This document shows positions 8,057-16,621 of a DNA stretch of 64,000 nucleotides, one piece after another. The DNA is from UMGS1696 sp045643285 (GTDB lineage Bacteria > Bacillota > Clostridia > Oscillospirales > CAG-272). A program made the translations under genes and the position numbers. The stretch lies in assembly GCA_045643285.1 (NCBI GenBank), contig JAZUKN010000086.1:1-64000 (forward strand), in the 5' to 3' direction. The notes below the pieces were generated by a model that saw only the letters and a list, made by a program, of their open reading frames with translations, made no database searches and had not been told where the DNA came from. Positions within the stretch are counted from its first letter, which is position 1. The number at the start of each line of letters is the position of its first letter.

Positions 8057-9133
8057 ATGAAGAAAAAAATTCTGCATATCATTTCAATCACCTTGCTTTC
8101 ACTGATGACTGTTGCAATAATCGGCGTTCTGTCGTTCTATCTGCTTATCGTGGCAGGACTGTCGCCGAAGCTGCAGGAAACGTGGATCAACACCGCGATG
8201 ACGACGATGAGCCACAAATACCTCGCAACGGCGTTCTTCTCGGAGGAAAAGATAAACGAAGTCCTTGAAAAGAACAAAGTCGACGATTCAGGCTACGAAT
8301 CCGAGATACTTTCGTTTGAAGCAAAGGAAAATGAGCCTGTGGAAGACGAGCCTGCCGCACCGGTCGTCGTTGAGCCGGTCGATCCGTACGTCGAAGAGGG
8401 GTACGAACAGCTCGAAGACGGGATTTATCTGAAAAAAGTGTCCGGCACGGGCTGGAGAGGGCAGGTAATGCTGATCACCGACCCGACGAGAGTAAAGCTC
8501 GTTGACACGAAGAATCAGTACTATTGCGGAGAAAAGGTCGAAATGATGACAGAGCGCGTCGGAGCGGTCGCAGGGATCAACGGCGGCGGCTTTGTCGACG
8601 GCGCGGACTACAACTCAAACGGCGGCACACCGATGGGGCTTATCATCGAGGACGGAATCCTCGTCTGCCCCGAATACGCCGACGAATGGTACACTCACTC
8701 GATGATCGGTATAAACAGCGAGGGCGTAATGATACTGCGCCACGTCACGCCGAAATGGGCAATGGAGAACGACATTCAGAGTGCAGTGTCCGCGCTGTGC
8801 TTCCTTGTCGTAAACGGCGAGGGACTTATCTCGACAAACGGCGGAAGCTGGGGTATCGCGCCGCGTACCTGCATCGGTCAGCGCAAAACCGGCGAATATC
8901 TCTTTCTGACCGTCGACGGCAGACAGCCCGACTGGTCTATCGGGTGCGATCTTATTGATCTTGAGACGGTTCTGCTTGACGAGCAGGCGTACAACGCGGC
9001 AATGGTCGACGGCGGAACGTCCACCGTCATGGTTTACCAGAACAAGATAATCAACCGTCCGTCGAACGGTGAGGGCAGATACATCAACAACTGCTTCGTC
9101 GTAATGCCTCTTGAGGATAATACAGAAGAATAA
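8057..9133 (+). CDS. Membrane-anchored phosphodiester glycosidase (NAGPA/DUF2233 domain)
   Basis: This 358-residue protein has one N-terminal transmembrane segment (about residues 5-33). An acidic, Pro-rich linker (about 85-115) leads to an extracellular phosphodiester-glycosidase domain. Family hallmarks include INGGGF, GTPMGLIIEDG, ALCFLVVNGEG, RTCIGQRKTG, LTVDGRQPDWSIGCDL and MVDGGTSTVM. Relatives of NAGPA hydrolyse GlcNAc-1-phosphodiesters and, in bacteria, act on wall or exopolysaccharides. The RBS is weak (only A-rich bases before the ATG), and the gene lies 87 bp after nfnB, so it may share that transcript. A strong terminator follows. Confidence 0.85.
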   Translation: MKKKILHIISITLLSLMTVAIIGVLSFYLLIVAGLSPKLQETWINTAMTTMSHKYLATAFFSEEKINEVLEKNKVDDSGYESEILSFEAKENEPVEDEPAAPVVVEPVDPYVEEGYEQLEDGIYLKKVSGTGWRGQVMLITDPTRVKLVDTKNQYYCGEKVEMMTERVGAVAGINGGGFVDGADYNSNGGTPMGLIIEDGILVCPEYADEWYTHSMIGINSEGVMILRHVTPKWAMENDIQSAVSALCFLVVNGEGLISTNGGSWGIAPRTCIGQRKTGEYLFLTVDGRQPDWSIGCDLIDLETVLLDEQAYNAAMVDGGTSTVMVYQNKIINRPSNGEGRYINNCFVVMPLEDNTEE

Positions 9134-9140
9134 AAAGAAA

Positions 9141-9185
9141 TCCCCGACTGTGACAAACTTGATATGCAGTCGGGGACTTTTTTGC
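9141..9185 (+). terminator. Intrinsic terminator
   Basis: A perfect 10-bp stem TCCCCGACTG/CAGTCGGGGA (9141-9150 and 9167-9176) is followed by a seven-T run. Confidence 0.92.
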
Positions 9186-9214
9186 TCTGTATGAGATAAT
9201 TTATCCGAAAAGGC

Positions 9215-9243
9215 TTGACAATACGGGCAGATTATAGTATAAT
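9215..9243 (+). promoter_or_regulatory. Promoter of tRNA-Thr
   Basis: TTGACA (9215-9220), 17-bp spacer, TATAAT (9238-9243), 18 bp before the tRNA. It is a perfect consensus. Confidence 0.9.
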
Positions 9244-9261
9244 CAAAAGGCTGAAAACAGT

Positions 9262-9333
9262 GCTGGTGTGGCGCAGTGGTAGCGCAATTGATTCGTAATC
9301 AATAGGTCGAGGGTCCGAATCCCTCCACCAGCT
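9262..9333 (+). tRNA. tRNA-Thr(CGT)
   Basis: A 72-nt cloverleaf. The acceptor GCTGGTG pairs with CACCAGC. The anticodon stem ATTGA/TCAAT has loop TTCGTAA (anticodon CGT, reading ACG), and the T arm contains GGTCCGAATCC. No CCA is encoded. Confidence 0.93.
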
Positions 9334-9341
9334 TAACAAAA

Positions 9342-9380
9342 GACCGCTTATCGGAAACGACGAGCGGCTTTTGTTTTTTA
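9342..9380 (+). terminator. Terminator after tRNA-Thr
   Basis: A hairpin with arms ACCGCT/AGCGGC and a T-rich tail lies directly after the tRNA. Confidence 0.75.
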
Positions 9381-9435
9381 TTTTTGTTTTTCCGTTTTCA
9401 AACGTGCGGACAGCCTCACTTTTTCTTGTTTCCTA

Positions 9436-9927
9436 TTACCTATTACTTATTTTCTGGTATGCTATTCTTGCCGTGCCGTCGTCGACATAGATTATTCCGC
9501 ATCGGGTGAAGCCGATTTTGTCGAGCAGATGCCGCATTATCGCGTTGTCCTTGTGCGTATCTATGCGGATATTCCCTACCCTCTTTCCGCAATACTCCAC
9601 TGCGGCGGAGAGGATGCCGTGCGTTTCTTCGCTCGACGCTATGCGGTGGATAGTGCCGTACTCTTCGTCGTTCAGCCACTCGCCGTTCTCGATATAGTCG
9701 TATGTCGGATCGCGTCCGATGATAAAAGCGAACACGCCGACGATCTTTCCGTTCTCGACTGCGACGTAGCTGTTCCCTTTTTCGATGTCGCCGACTATCA
9801 GCTCTTTTGCCGGTCTGTTCTCGCCCCACTGAGTCGGATTCCCCTCGCGGCGCATTATCTCCCTGCCGTGTGCGTATATCCGCAGTACCACTTCAAGCTC
9901 GTCCGGTCTTGTTTTTCTGATTTCCAT
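9436..9927 (-). CDS. GNAT-family N-acetyltransferase
   Basis: This 163-residue protein is of the GNAT fold and is predicted to move an acetyl group from acetyl-CoA to an unknown amine. The order EVVLRIYAHGREIMR, IVGVFAFIIG, TIHRIASSEETHGILSAAVEYC (a replaced acetyl-CoA P-loop), IRIDTHKDNAIMRHLLDKIGFTRCGII is typical. The last codons (ISNR) and stop are formed by a TAATAGGTAATAGG repeat that recurs at other gene ends in this window, so the original C terminus may have been altered. It follows the Dabb gene by 6 bp. Confidence 0.82.
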   Translation of the reverse strand: MEIRKTRPDELEVVLRIYAHGREIMRREGNPTQWGENRPAKELIVGDIEKGNSYVAVENGKIVGVFAFIIGRDPTYDYIENGEWLNDEEYGTIHRIASSEETHGILSAAVEYCGKRVGNIRIDTHKDNAIMRHLLDKIGFTRCGIIYVDDGTARIAYQKISNR

Positions 9928-9933
9928 ATTCTA

Positions 9934-10224
9934 TCATAATTCTTCCGCGTCAAAGATCGCTTTTGAGACTATCCTGTCGCCGTATTCCGATTTCCAGCGC
10001 TTGTGCGTGTCGGAATCGTCCCACGCCGTGAGCGCGTCTTTGTCCATTGAAACGACGATCATCACGTCGTATCTGTTCGGGCGGTCGATAATGTTCGGGA
10101 TTATCTCCACTCCTTTTACGCCGTTCGTTTCCGTACTGCCGGCGAAGACTTCGTGCACGCCGTCGAGAATTTTCGCCTTGTCCGTGACGGTTTCGTTCCA
10201 TTTTACTATGATACAGTGCTTCAT
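9934..10224 (-). CDS. Dabb-family (stress-responsive A/B barrel) protein
   Basis: This 96-residue protein is a dimeric alpha/beta-barrel (Dabb) type: KHCIIVKWNE, a central ETNGVKGVEIIPN stretch, YDVMIVVSMDKDALTAWDDSDTHKRW and the C-terminal strand. Family members have no uniform function. I take ATG 10224, which overlaps the fRMsr stop (TGATG) and has GGAGG ten bases upstream. Tight overlaps on both sides indicate one transcript. Confidence 0.82.
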   Translation of the reverse strand: MKHCIIVKWNETVTDKAKILDGVHEVFAGSTETNGVKGVEIIPNIIDRPNRYDVMIVVSMDKDALTAWDDSDTHKRWKSEYGDRIVSKAIFDAEEL

Positions 10225-10685
10225 CAAAGAAGTGCCTCCATTTCAGTCTCAATAACACGGGCGAGCGACTCGATACCGCGTCCGTCGTCTTCGTTAAAGC
10301 GGTATTTCACCGGACTGTCGATGTCGAGCACTCCGACAACTTTGCCGCCGTTGTGAAGCGGTACAACGGTCTCCGACTGCGACGCGCTGTCACAGGCGAT
10401 ATGCCCGGGAAACTGATGCACGTCCGGCACGACTACCGTTCTGTCGTTCTTTGCCGCCGTTCCGCACACGCCTTTGCCGAGCGGTATCTCGATGCACGCC
10501 GGCTTGCCGCAGAACGCATCAAGCACAAGTATGCCGTCTTCTATGAAGTAAAACCCTGCCCAGTTCACGTCCGAAAGACCGTTATAGATCAGTGCGGCGG
10601 CGTTAGCGAGGTTTGCCGTTCTGTGCGGCACGCCCGATATAAGGGATCGTATCTGTTCTGCAAGTAAGTTATAGTCAGTCATCAT
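10224..10685 (-). CDS. msrC: Free methionine-(R)-sulfoxide reductase (GAF-domain, fRMsr)
   Basis: This 153-residue single GAF domain closely fits fRMsr, which reduces free methionine-R-sulfoxide. Diagnostic segments are NWAGFYFIEDG, the cysteines in KPACIEIPLGKGVCGTAA and HIACDSASQSE (these three correspond to the catalytic and resolving cysteines of known fRMsr), and VVGVLDIDSP. The start overlaps the upstream lipoprotein stop by four bases. It would protect this anaerobe from oxidative damage. Confidence 0.88.
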   Translation of the reverse strand: MMTDYNLLAEQIRSLISGVPHRTANLANAAALIYNGLSDVNWAGFYFIEDGILVLDAFCGKPACIEIPLGKGVCGTAAKNDRTVVVPDVHQFPGHIACDSASQSETVVPLHNGGKVVGVLDIDSPVKYRFNEDDGRGIESLARVIETEMEALL

Positions 10686-11269
10686 TCAGCCGCCTCTGTG
10701 AACGCGATATTTGCGACAACACCGCCGTCGATGAGGAACAACGCTTCCGTCGAGCCGAGAGAATATTTGATCTGCCCGAACAAATCTTCGTATTCAGTGC
10801 CGTACACCGCTTCGACCCCAGCCATAGTTGATCCGACGTGGATACCGTTCTCAAGCACGCACTCCCACCCTGTCAAAGCAACTTCCACCACATAGTCAAA
10901 GCCGCTTCCGTCGGGAGAAGTCGTCACGGTGAATCCGTCGAACGAGTACACTCTGTCGAATCCCTCGTGGATGCATGACGGCGCTTCCATTACGTCGGAA
11001 TAGTCGCCGAACGATGCGAGAAAGCTGTCAGCCTTCTCTCCGAGAGTGATCTGTCTGCCGTCCGCGAAAACGCAGGTATACGATGTTTCTTCGGTGTTTT
11101 CTGTGATTTCGTCGGGCGCAGTGCTTTCTTCGTTTTCGTCTGACTGTTCCGCTACGGTGTTGTCGGTGAGCTGTCTGTCGATGCTTTCGTCAGCGTTATT
11201 CGGCTCGGCTGAACAGGAAACGCAGAAGAAAATCGTCAGAATGAGGATGAGAGCGAGTATTTTTTTCAT
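10682..11269 (-). CDS. Lipoprotein of unknown function
   Basis: This 195-residue secreted lipoprotein has a short signal peptide with lipobox FCVSC (Cys about 19). An acidic, Ser/Thr/Glu-rich low-complexity spacer (about 22-65) precedes a globular domain (about 66-195). That domain includes TLGEKADSFLASFGDYSDV and ENGIHVGSTMAGVEAVYG, patterns like those in small lipoproteins that repeat a G-x-T-x-x-D-V-x-x-x-Y-G unit. I do not assign a domain name. It is the fourth-last gene of the surface block. Confidence 0.7.
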   Translation of the reverse strand: MKKILALILILTIFFCVSCSAEPNNADESIDRQLTDNTVAEQSDENEESTAPDEITENTEETSYTCVFADGRQITLGEKADSFLASFGDYSDVMEAPSCIHEGFDRVYSFDGFTVTTSPDGSGFDYVVEVALTGWECVLENGIHVGSTMAGVEAVYGTEYEDLFGQIKYSLGSTEALFLIDGGVVANIAFTEAAE

Positions 11270-11295
11270 AATATGTATGATCCTTTCGGGAAAAA

Positions 11296-12351
11296 TTACG
11301 GTGTGGGCGGATAGAGAGATGCGTCGAAGTTGTAGTAGTCTTCGACTTCGTTTTCGGTGTATGCGATGACTTCCGCGTCGGTCAGCAGAAAGACTGTCAG
11401 CGGACGATCCTTATAGTGCGGACAGGTATCGAAATGGTACCAGTTTCCGTCGATATTCACGAGATTCCAGTAGTGGGGATTTGTCTCGCTGTTGCGTCTG
11501 ATCTGCCTGTTTTCTATTCCGAGCCGCGTGAGCATCCTCTCAGCCGTCGCATAATAAACGAAGCAATTGCCGGAACGGTACTTCATTCCTCTGTACGCGC
11601 CGTCGCTGTCAAAACCCATAAGATATGCGGTAGACGACGAATAGCGGATATTCCCGACGCACCAGTCGTACACGGCGCGCGCTTTTTCACGCTCGGTCAT
11701 CCCGTCCGTCACGATACCCGCGAGGATATAATCAGCCATTGCGTCGACCGTCGCATCGTCCGCGTGAGAAACGGTGACTTTCCCGACGGCAGATGCGGTG
11801 TTCCCCTCTCCGTCGTCGGCGTAGTATGTCACAGTGTACGTCCCTGCGGCGTAGATATTGACGCCCGACGGATCGTAAGTCAGCTTAGGCTGACCGCTGA
11901 CGCCGCCCGACGCAGACACTCCCGTAAGATACTGCGGATTTTCGCCGAGAAGCGTGAATTTTTCTTCTACTCCAGATATTACGACGGGAACGGGGTTCTT
12001 TTCGCTCAGCGTAACAACGACAGGCTCGTTTTCAGGCTCGGGTTCGGGATCCGGCTCCGGTTCTTCAACAGATTCCACCGTGTCGGAAGACGCCGAAAGC
12101 GTTACCGTTGCCGCCGTTTTTGTCGGCTCCGCACCTTTTTCCGGCGGTACTGCCATCGCGCTGACCGTCGACATCAATACCGTCATCACGGCGACAGCAC
12201 ACAGCACAGCCGCGGATGCCGGAACGAGCGAAAAACGGAGCTTTTCGTTTTTCTCGGCTTCAAGCGCGAGAGCTTTTTTTCTTTTTCTCTCGAAGTAATC
12301 GGAGTGTGCTTCTTTTGAAGGCACTGTCCGTTTTTGTCTTTTTTTACTCAT
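11296..12351 (-). CDS. Membrane-anchored transglutaminase-like protein
   Basis: This 351-residue protein has a basic cytoplasmic N terminus, one transmembrane helix (about 43-65) and a Pro/Glu spacer with repeated EP dipeptides. An immunoglobulin-like/DUF5011 segment (YAAGTYTVTYYADDGEGNTAS) and a transglutaminase-like domain (about 205-340) follow. The Cys-His-Asp triad is visible in RSGNCFVYYATAERML, NPHYWNLVNIDG and YHFDTCP. Such domains act as peptidases or crosslinkers at the cell surface. It starts 14 bp after the RCC1-repeat gene stop. Confidence 0.82.
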   Translation of the reverse strand: MSKKRQKRTVPSKEAHSDYFERKRKKALALEAEKNEKLRFSLVPASAAVLCAVAVMTVLMSTVSAMAVPPEKGAEPTKTAATVTLSASSDTVESVEEPEPDPEPEPENEPVVVTLSEKNPVPVVISGVEEKFTLLGENPQYLTGVSASGGVSGQPKLTYDPSGVNIYAAGTYTVTYYADDGEGNTASAVGKVTVSHADDATVDAMADYILAGIVTDGMTEREKARAVYDWCVGNIRYSSSTAYLMGFDSDGAYRGMKYRSGNCFVYYATAERMLTRLGIENRQIRRNSETNPHYWNLVNIDGNWYHFDTCPHYKDRPLTVFLLTDAEVIAYTENEVEDYYNFDASLYPPTP

Positions 12352-12365
12352 TGTCCGATAGAGCG

Positions 12366-14378
12366 TCAGTTCGGTGCTCCGTCTCCCGTCAGATTTATGT
12401 GACCCAGCTTATCTACATATCCGATGCACTGCGAGCCTACAGCGTACTCTGTCACGTTCTCGCTTGTGAATTTGTCGAGCGTGCCGTAGCTCTCGCGCGG
12501 TGTGCCGTCCGCAAGAATGAACGAGCCGTCTTTGAACTTTGCGATTACTGCGCTTCCGCCTGCTTTGATTTGCTCTACATTTGTAAAAGTATTCGCCTTT
12601 CCGAGACCGTATGACTGCTCGCCTCTGAGCATCACCGAGCCGTCGGAGAAGAGAAGCACGACTGTCTGGTCGCACGCCTCCACCGAGACGACGTTGTTAA
12701 ATCCCGTTAGAAGAAGTACGCCGCATTTGTCCGAGCCGCAAGCCGTCAGCGTACCGTCGGAGCGAAGACCGACCGTGAAGTATCTGCCTGCCGCGATCTC
12801 GACTATGTCCTGCCAGCCCTCGGTGCCGCACTGCCCGTGCGAGTTGTCGCCGACTGCGGTAACGGTGCCGTCCGCGTTGAGGATAACGGTGTGTGCGAGT
12901 CCTACAGCGATCTGCACGCCGTTCACGCCGCTCGGAACGGTCGACGTGGTGTTATGCTTATTGTTCGAAATATGCTTTACCGAACCGTCGGCGCATAGCA
13001 CAGCAGTCCTGTTCTCGTATGTCGCCACAGAGACCGCGTTCTTCACGTCCGTACCTGCGATCTTTCCGTCGCGGATTATGTAAGCCTCTTCGGACAGCGC
13101 GAACGTATCGGCATGGTACGCGCGTTTCTGTGCGTCCGTCAGAAGCGGATAAGCGTAGTCGAGAGAATTTGCGATACCCGGATTGTGCGGCGTGATTTTT
13201 ATCGAAGCCGGATCAACGTCAAATCCGTCGTACATTTCGCCGAAGCAGTACGCGAGTACCACAGCACCGGCGCAGTCTCCGTTCTCTTCCGAACGGTTCA
13301 CGATCTCACGCGCGATGTTTGCGTCTCCTCCGTCGGTGTAATAACTCAGAAATTCGAGCGCTCTGTCGTATTTTCCTATGCCTTTAAGTCGGCTCGTTTC
13401 GGCGTAATAACACACGCCCCCGACTATCAGCTCTCGCCTCAGGCGGATGTACTCCGTCTCCGAGCGAAGAACGGATGCGGCGGCAAGCGCGGCTGGATAA
13501 TTGCCGTCCTCGCACATTTTGTCGATGTAGTCCTTTACAGTCTCGTCAAACTCGGTGTCGTTTTCGAGCTTTCTCAGCACCGCGAACGCATCCGACAAAA
13601 GAGCATCCTCGCCCGACGTCGAAAATTCGTACTCCACGCGCTTGAAGACCTGATCTACCCGTCCCGTCATCGAAGCGTAGACGTAAGCCGTCTTGAAATC
13701 GCGCTCCGAGAGACATTTCGATATGATATTTCCGGCGACGGTGCGGCTCAGTGCAGGTCCGCTGCATTCTCCTGCTATCTTGTACGCCTCGCCGTAACGT
13801 CCGTCTTCCACAAGCTCTGTCACAACGGACTTGACGTTAAAATACTGCGAGAGATATATTCCGCCGAAGATCGCGCCGCCCGTGAGAAGCACGCAAAGCC
13901 CGATGATCAGCGCGGCTTTCACGGCTTTCGGGAGCGTTTTTTTGCCTGTCGAGAAGTCGATACCGTCGAGCATGAATTCCACGGCGTCCGCTCTGTCAAA
14001 AAGGGCAGTCTCCTCCCGTCCGTCGGCATATTCGATTTTTGAAATATAGGCAGTGCATCCGACAGCGTTGTACCCGTCCGGCACTCTCATGCGGATAGAG
14101 ATGTTTTCTTTTGTGTTCAGCCCTTCCCTGTCGTAGACGAGCGAGAAGAATCTGCTGTTCTTTACGGCACCTCCGACAGTACCGGCAAACCTGTACGTCA
14201 CGGTGAACGACGTGAGCTTTTCGTCGAGATCGCGCCGAACGATGAATCTCACGTTTTCTCCGCCGTCTGCAAGAGACACCGACTGAAGCGAGACTGCCTC
14301 CGTTTTTTCGTTCTCCTGTACGCAGTTCTCCGCCTGTTCTTCGGGGAGAGACGCGACAGTGTTGTTTTCAGAATCCAT
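12366..14378 (-). CDS. Membrane protein with RCC1-type repeats
   Basis: This protein of about 670 residues has one central transmembrane helix (AALIIGLCVLLTGGAIFGGIY). A helical TPR-like region follows (GRYGEAYKIAGEC and similar). The C-terminal third has RCC1/BNR-like beta-propeller repeats, for example IAVGLAHTVILNADGTVTAV and IAAGRYFTVGLRSDGTLTAC. The extracellular side probably binds a ligand or partner. ATG 14378 is chosen over a TTG eight codons upstream, because GAGG lies five bases before it and the TTG would overlap the VanX-like gene. Bacterial RCC1 proteins have no single known role. Confidence 0.78.
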   Translation of the reverse strand: MDSENNTVASLPEEQAENCVQENEKTEAVSLQSVSLADGGENVRFIVRRDLDEKLTSFTVTYRFAGTVGGAVKNSRFFSLVYDREGLNTKENISIRMRVPDGYNAVGCTAYISKIEYADGREETALFDRADAVEFMLDGIDFSTGKKTLPKAVKAALIIGLCVLLTGGAIFGGIYLSQYFNVKSVVTELVEDGRYGEAYKIAGECSGPALSRTVAGNIISKCLSERDFKTAYVYASMTGRVDQVFKRVEYEFSTSGEDALLSDAFAVLRKLENDTEFDETVKDYIDKMCEDGNYPAALAAASVLRSETEYIRLRRELIVGGVCYYAETSRLKGIGKYDRALEFLSYYTDGGDANIAREIVNRSEENGDCAGAVVLAYCFGEMYDGFDVDPASIKITPHNPGIANSLDYAYPLLTDAQKRAYHADTFALSEEAYIIRDGKIAGTDVKNAVSVATYENRTAVLCADGSVKHISNNKHNTTSTVPSGVNGVQIAVGLAHTVILNADGTVTAVGDNSHGQCGTEGWQDIVEIAAGRYFTVGLRSDGTLTACGSDKCGVLLLTGFNNVVSVEACDQTVVLLFSDGSVMLRGEQSYGLGKANTFTNVEQIKAGGSAVIAKFKDGSFILADGTPRESYGTLDKFTSENVTEYAVGSQCIGYVDKLGHINLTGDGAPN

Positions 14379-14391
14379 TTTTTCCTCTGTT

Positions 14392-15510
14392 TTATTTTTC
14401 AACTACTGCGAGCGGTATTTCGTCTATCGGGTGGTCTGTCGGCAGATAATACTGCGTGTTGACGTCCTGGAAGTGCCACCACTCCGAATTGATATATGTG
14501 AATCCCGCGGCTTTCATTACTTTCAGCATATAGTCCATGTTTTCGCGCGCCTTTTTCGTCATAGTTTTTGACGTGCGCGCGGACGCATCTGTGAACGTGT
14601 GCATCGGCGTGGGCATTTCAAGCTCCTTGCCGGTTTTCGTGTCGATCAGCGACATATCAATGGCAGTGCCTCTGTCGTGTACGCCGCCCATGCCGATCTC
14701 GGGGTCCGCCACCCATTTATGCACCCTTACTACGTTGAACCACTTCCGCTGTACGCTCGTCGGTCTGTATGCGTCGTAGATGACGACGGTGTAGCCGTCC
14801 TTTTTGAACTGATCGACTGCTTTTTTGAACTTGGCGATAACGTCGTACTGGAGCATACAGATATTGCTGTTATAGAACGGCTCGCCTATCGAGGTTTCGG
14901 ATGTCGAGAGCTTCATCGAGATCTTAATGTCGTACTGCGAAAAGTCGACACCGTCGTTTGAATATTCCGTCGAGACGTATGACCTGAAATACTTCCGCAC
15001 GTCGACGAGATGCGAATATGCGTCGACCATTGTGCCGGAGTTAGTCTTTGCCTTGCCGTATTCTATGGGAAGCTCGGCGAAAATATCGCAGTCGGAGTCT
15101 ATCGCGTGGAGGAATCCGTCCTTGGCGTAGCCTATGGTTTCCCCGTTCGGCTCTGTAACGCGCATCCACTCCCCTTGCCCTGTCGAATACATATCGACAA
15201 CGGTGTCGGTCGGCAGAGTCTTCACGGGAGACGAACCGCCTGCTTCGGAATATATCTTCATTTCGTCGACCACACGCATACGGAAGATGAAATCATCCGT
15301 CGAGTTCGGCGCGTAGTCGGCTTCTTCTTCGTAATCGGTGAACGGTTTTTCGATCTCTATCCCGTCGTCAAATGTGATTCCGCTCGCTTTTTCAGCGTCC
15401 CAGTCGGCGAACACACCGCTTGTCGCAAGATATGTAGCGTCGGCTGTGCATGAGGTCAGCGCCGCACAAACGAGCAGAACGGCAACCGTTCCTGTCAGTT
15501 TTTTCTTCAT
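14392..15510 (-). CDS. Lipoprotein D-alanyl-D-alanine dipeptidase (VanX/M15D) with SH3-like domain
   Basis: This 372-residue protein has a lipoprotein signal (lipobox AALTSC). An SH3-like segment (about 85-130, VVDMYSTGQGEWMRVTEPNG) is followed by an M15D peptidase domain. VanX-type residues are clear: YDAYRPTSVQRKWF (transition-state Arg), GGVHDRGTAIDMSL (zinc His and Asp) and SEWWHFQD (catalytic Glu and zinc His). Free VanX removes D-Ala-D-Ala in vancomycin resistance, but a surface-anchored, SH3-bearing form more likely trims wall peptides or dipeptides. No vanH, vanA or sensor genes are near, so resistance should not be assumed. Confidence 0.85.
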   Translation of the reverse strand: MKKKLTGTVAVLLVCAALTSCTADATYLATSGVFADWDAEKASGITFDDGIEIEKPFTDYEEEADYAPNSTDDFIFRMRVVDEMKIYSEAGGSSPVKTLPTDTVVDMYSTGQGEWMRVTEPNGETIGYAKDGFLHAIDSDCDIFAELPIEYGKAKTNSGTMVDAYSHLVDVRKYFRSYVSTEYSNDGVDFSQYDIKISMKLSTSETSIGEPFYNSNICMLQYDVIAKFKKAVDQFKKDGYTVVIYDAYRPTSVQRKWFNVVRVHKWVADPEIGMGGVHDRGTAIDMSLIDTKTGKELEMPTPMHTFTDASARTSKTMTKKARENMDYMLKVMKAAGFTYINSEWWHFQDVNTQYYLPTDHPIDEIPLAVVEK

Positions 15511-15544
15511 TTTTTCTCCGTTTGTTTTTGTCTTGTTTTTCTTT

Positions 15545-16609
15545 TTATTCTGCCGTCCGCGCGTCGCATCCGATGAGATCGCGCAGATTACGCTCGGCTA
15601 TGATAAGAATAACGGCGTCGGCATCGTATCCGTCGAGCAGGTCTATGCGGTACGGGTTTGCTCTCTCGAATTTTGCTTCCGCAGTCGACGACGCGACAGG
15701 CTCGATAAGCGCATTTGCGAAGCTGTCGCGGAAGATTAGCAGTTTTTTCTCTCCTCCGCCTCTCGTGGACACGGACATCTGCATCGGGTTAGAGTAAGCG
15801 GATGTAAAGACGTACTTCCCCGAAAAATTGTAGGTCGTGTCGTCGTCGTAAGCCGTGTGTCCGGGATAGAGAAGCGCGTCGAGGTCGCCCTCAAAATCGT
15901 GAACGATCACGCTTTCTCCGAAATCCGGAACAGTGACGCCGATCATTCCGGCGATCTGCTTCCAAGCGGTGACTGCACCAAGTCCGTTCCAGTGCGTGTC
16001 GCGCTTATGATATATGAGTGCATCTTCACGCGCGTCCGCGAGCGTCTGCCTTAAGTCTATGTAAGTCACTCCGCGTCCGTCAAGCGCATCGAAAAGCCTG
16101 TCAAGGTCGCTCTCGTCCGTTTTTTTGTACCGCGACGGCATTTTATCGGGATATACAGTCGCCTTGTCGGGTGCGGGGACGAAAACGAACGCCGCTCCTC
16201 TTTCTTCGGCGTATTTCTGCAAAGCGGCAAGCGATTCGGCGGCGGCAGCGATCTCTTCGTCAGTCATCGGATTTTCTCCGGTGTATGCGTCAAGCGTTTC
16301 GGCGAAGAAAAGGAAGCCGTCCTTTCCGACCACTACCTGCTCGTTGCCGGTTTTGAACACTTTTTCTCTGAGCGACGAGAACATATCGACGACTTTTCCG
16401 CGGTAAGCGAACTTTTTCGAGAACCACGACTCAAGCTCGTCGCCGAAATCGGAATTGATCTTTCCGTCGGAGATAATCAACGGCACGTCCCCTGCTCCCT
16501 CTGCGGCGTCCGATGCACCCGGGATAAGCATCCCGACCGCAAAAAACGCGCACGAGCCGAAAAAGAGGACAACGAATGCGATACACAGGATTTTTTTAAT
16601 CTTATTCAT
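15545..16609 (-). CDS. AlgX/AlgJ-like SGNH O-acetyltransferase (DHHW family)
   Basis: This protein of about 354 residues has an N-terminal signal anchor and an SGNH-like domain. Family signatures are VVGKDGFLFFAE, FVPAPDKATVYPDKMP, the Asp-His motif in HKRDTHWNGLGA, and the nucleophile Ser in LIFRDSFANAL. Proteins like this work with an MBOAT membrane acyltransferase to O-acetylate an exported polysaccharide. It starts 10 bp after the MBOAT gene on the same strand. ATG 16609 is preferred to the GTG just before it; GAGGAGG precedes both. Confidence 0.87.
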   Translation of the reverse strand: MNKIKKILCIAFVVLFFGSCAFFAVGMLIPGASDAAEGAGDVPLIISDGKINSDFGDELESWFSKKFAYRGKVVDMFSSLREKVFKTGNEQVVVGKDGFLFFAETLDAYTGENPMTDEEIAAAAESLAALQKYAEERGAAFVFVPAPDKATVYPDKMPSRYKKTDESDLDRLFDALDGRGVTYIDLRQTLADAREDALIYHKRDTHWNGLGAVTAWKQIAGMIGVTVPDFGESVIVHDFEGDLDALLYPGHTAYDDDTTYNFSGKYVFTSAYSNPMQMSVSTRGGGEKKLLIFRDSFANALIEPVASSTAEAKFERANPYRIDLLDGYDADAVILIIAERNLRDLIGCDARTAE

Positions 16610-16621
16610 CACGCCGCCTCC

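Noticed and set aside
11954..12298. Plus-strand frame rich in Gly-Ser repeats
   Set aside because: It is the complement of the EP-rich linker of the transglutaminase protein; no start signal.
14392..15510. Reading the VanX-like gene as part of a vancomycin-resistance cluster
   Set aside because: No vanH, vanA-type ligase or two-component genes are near, and the protein is a lipoprotein with an SH3 domain.
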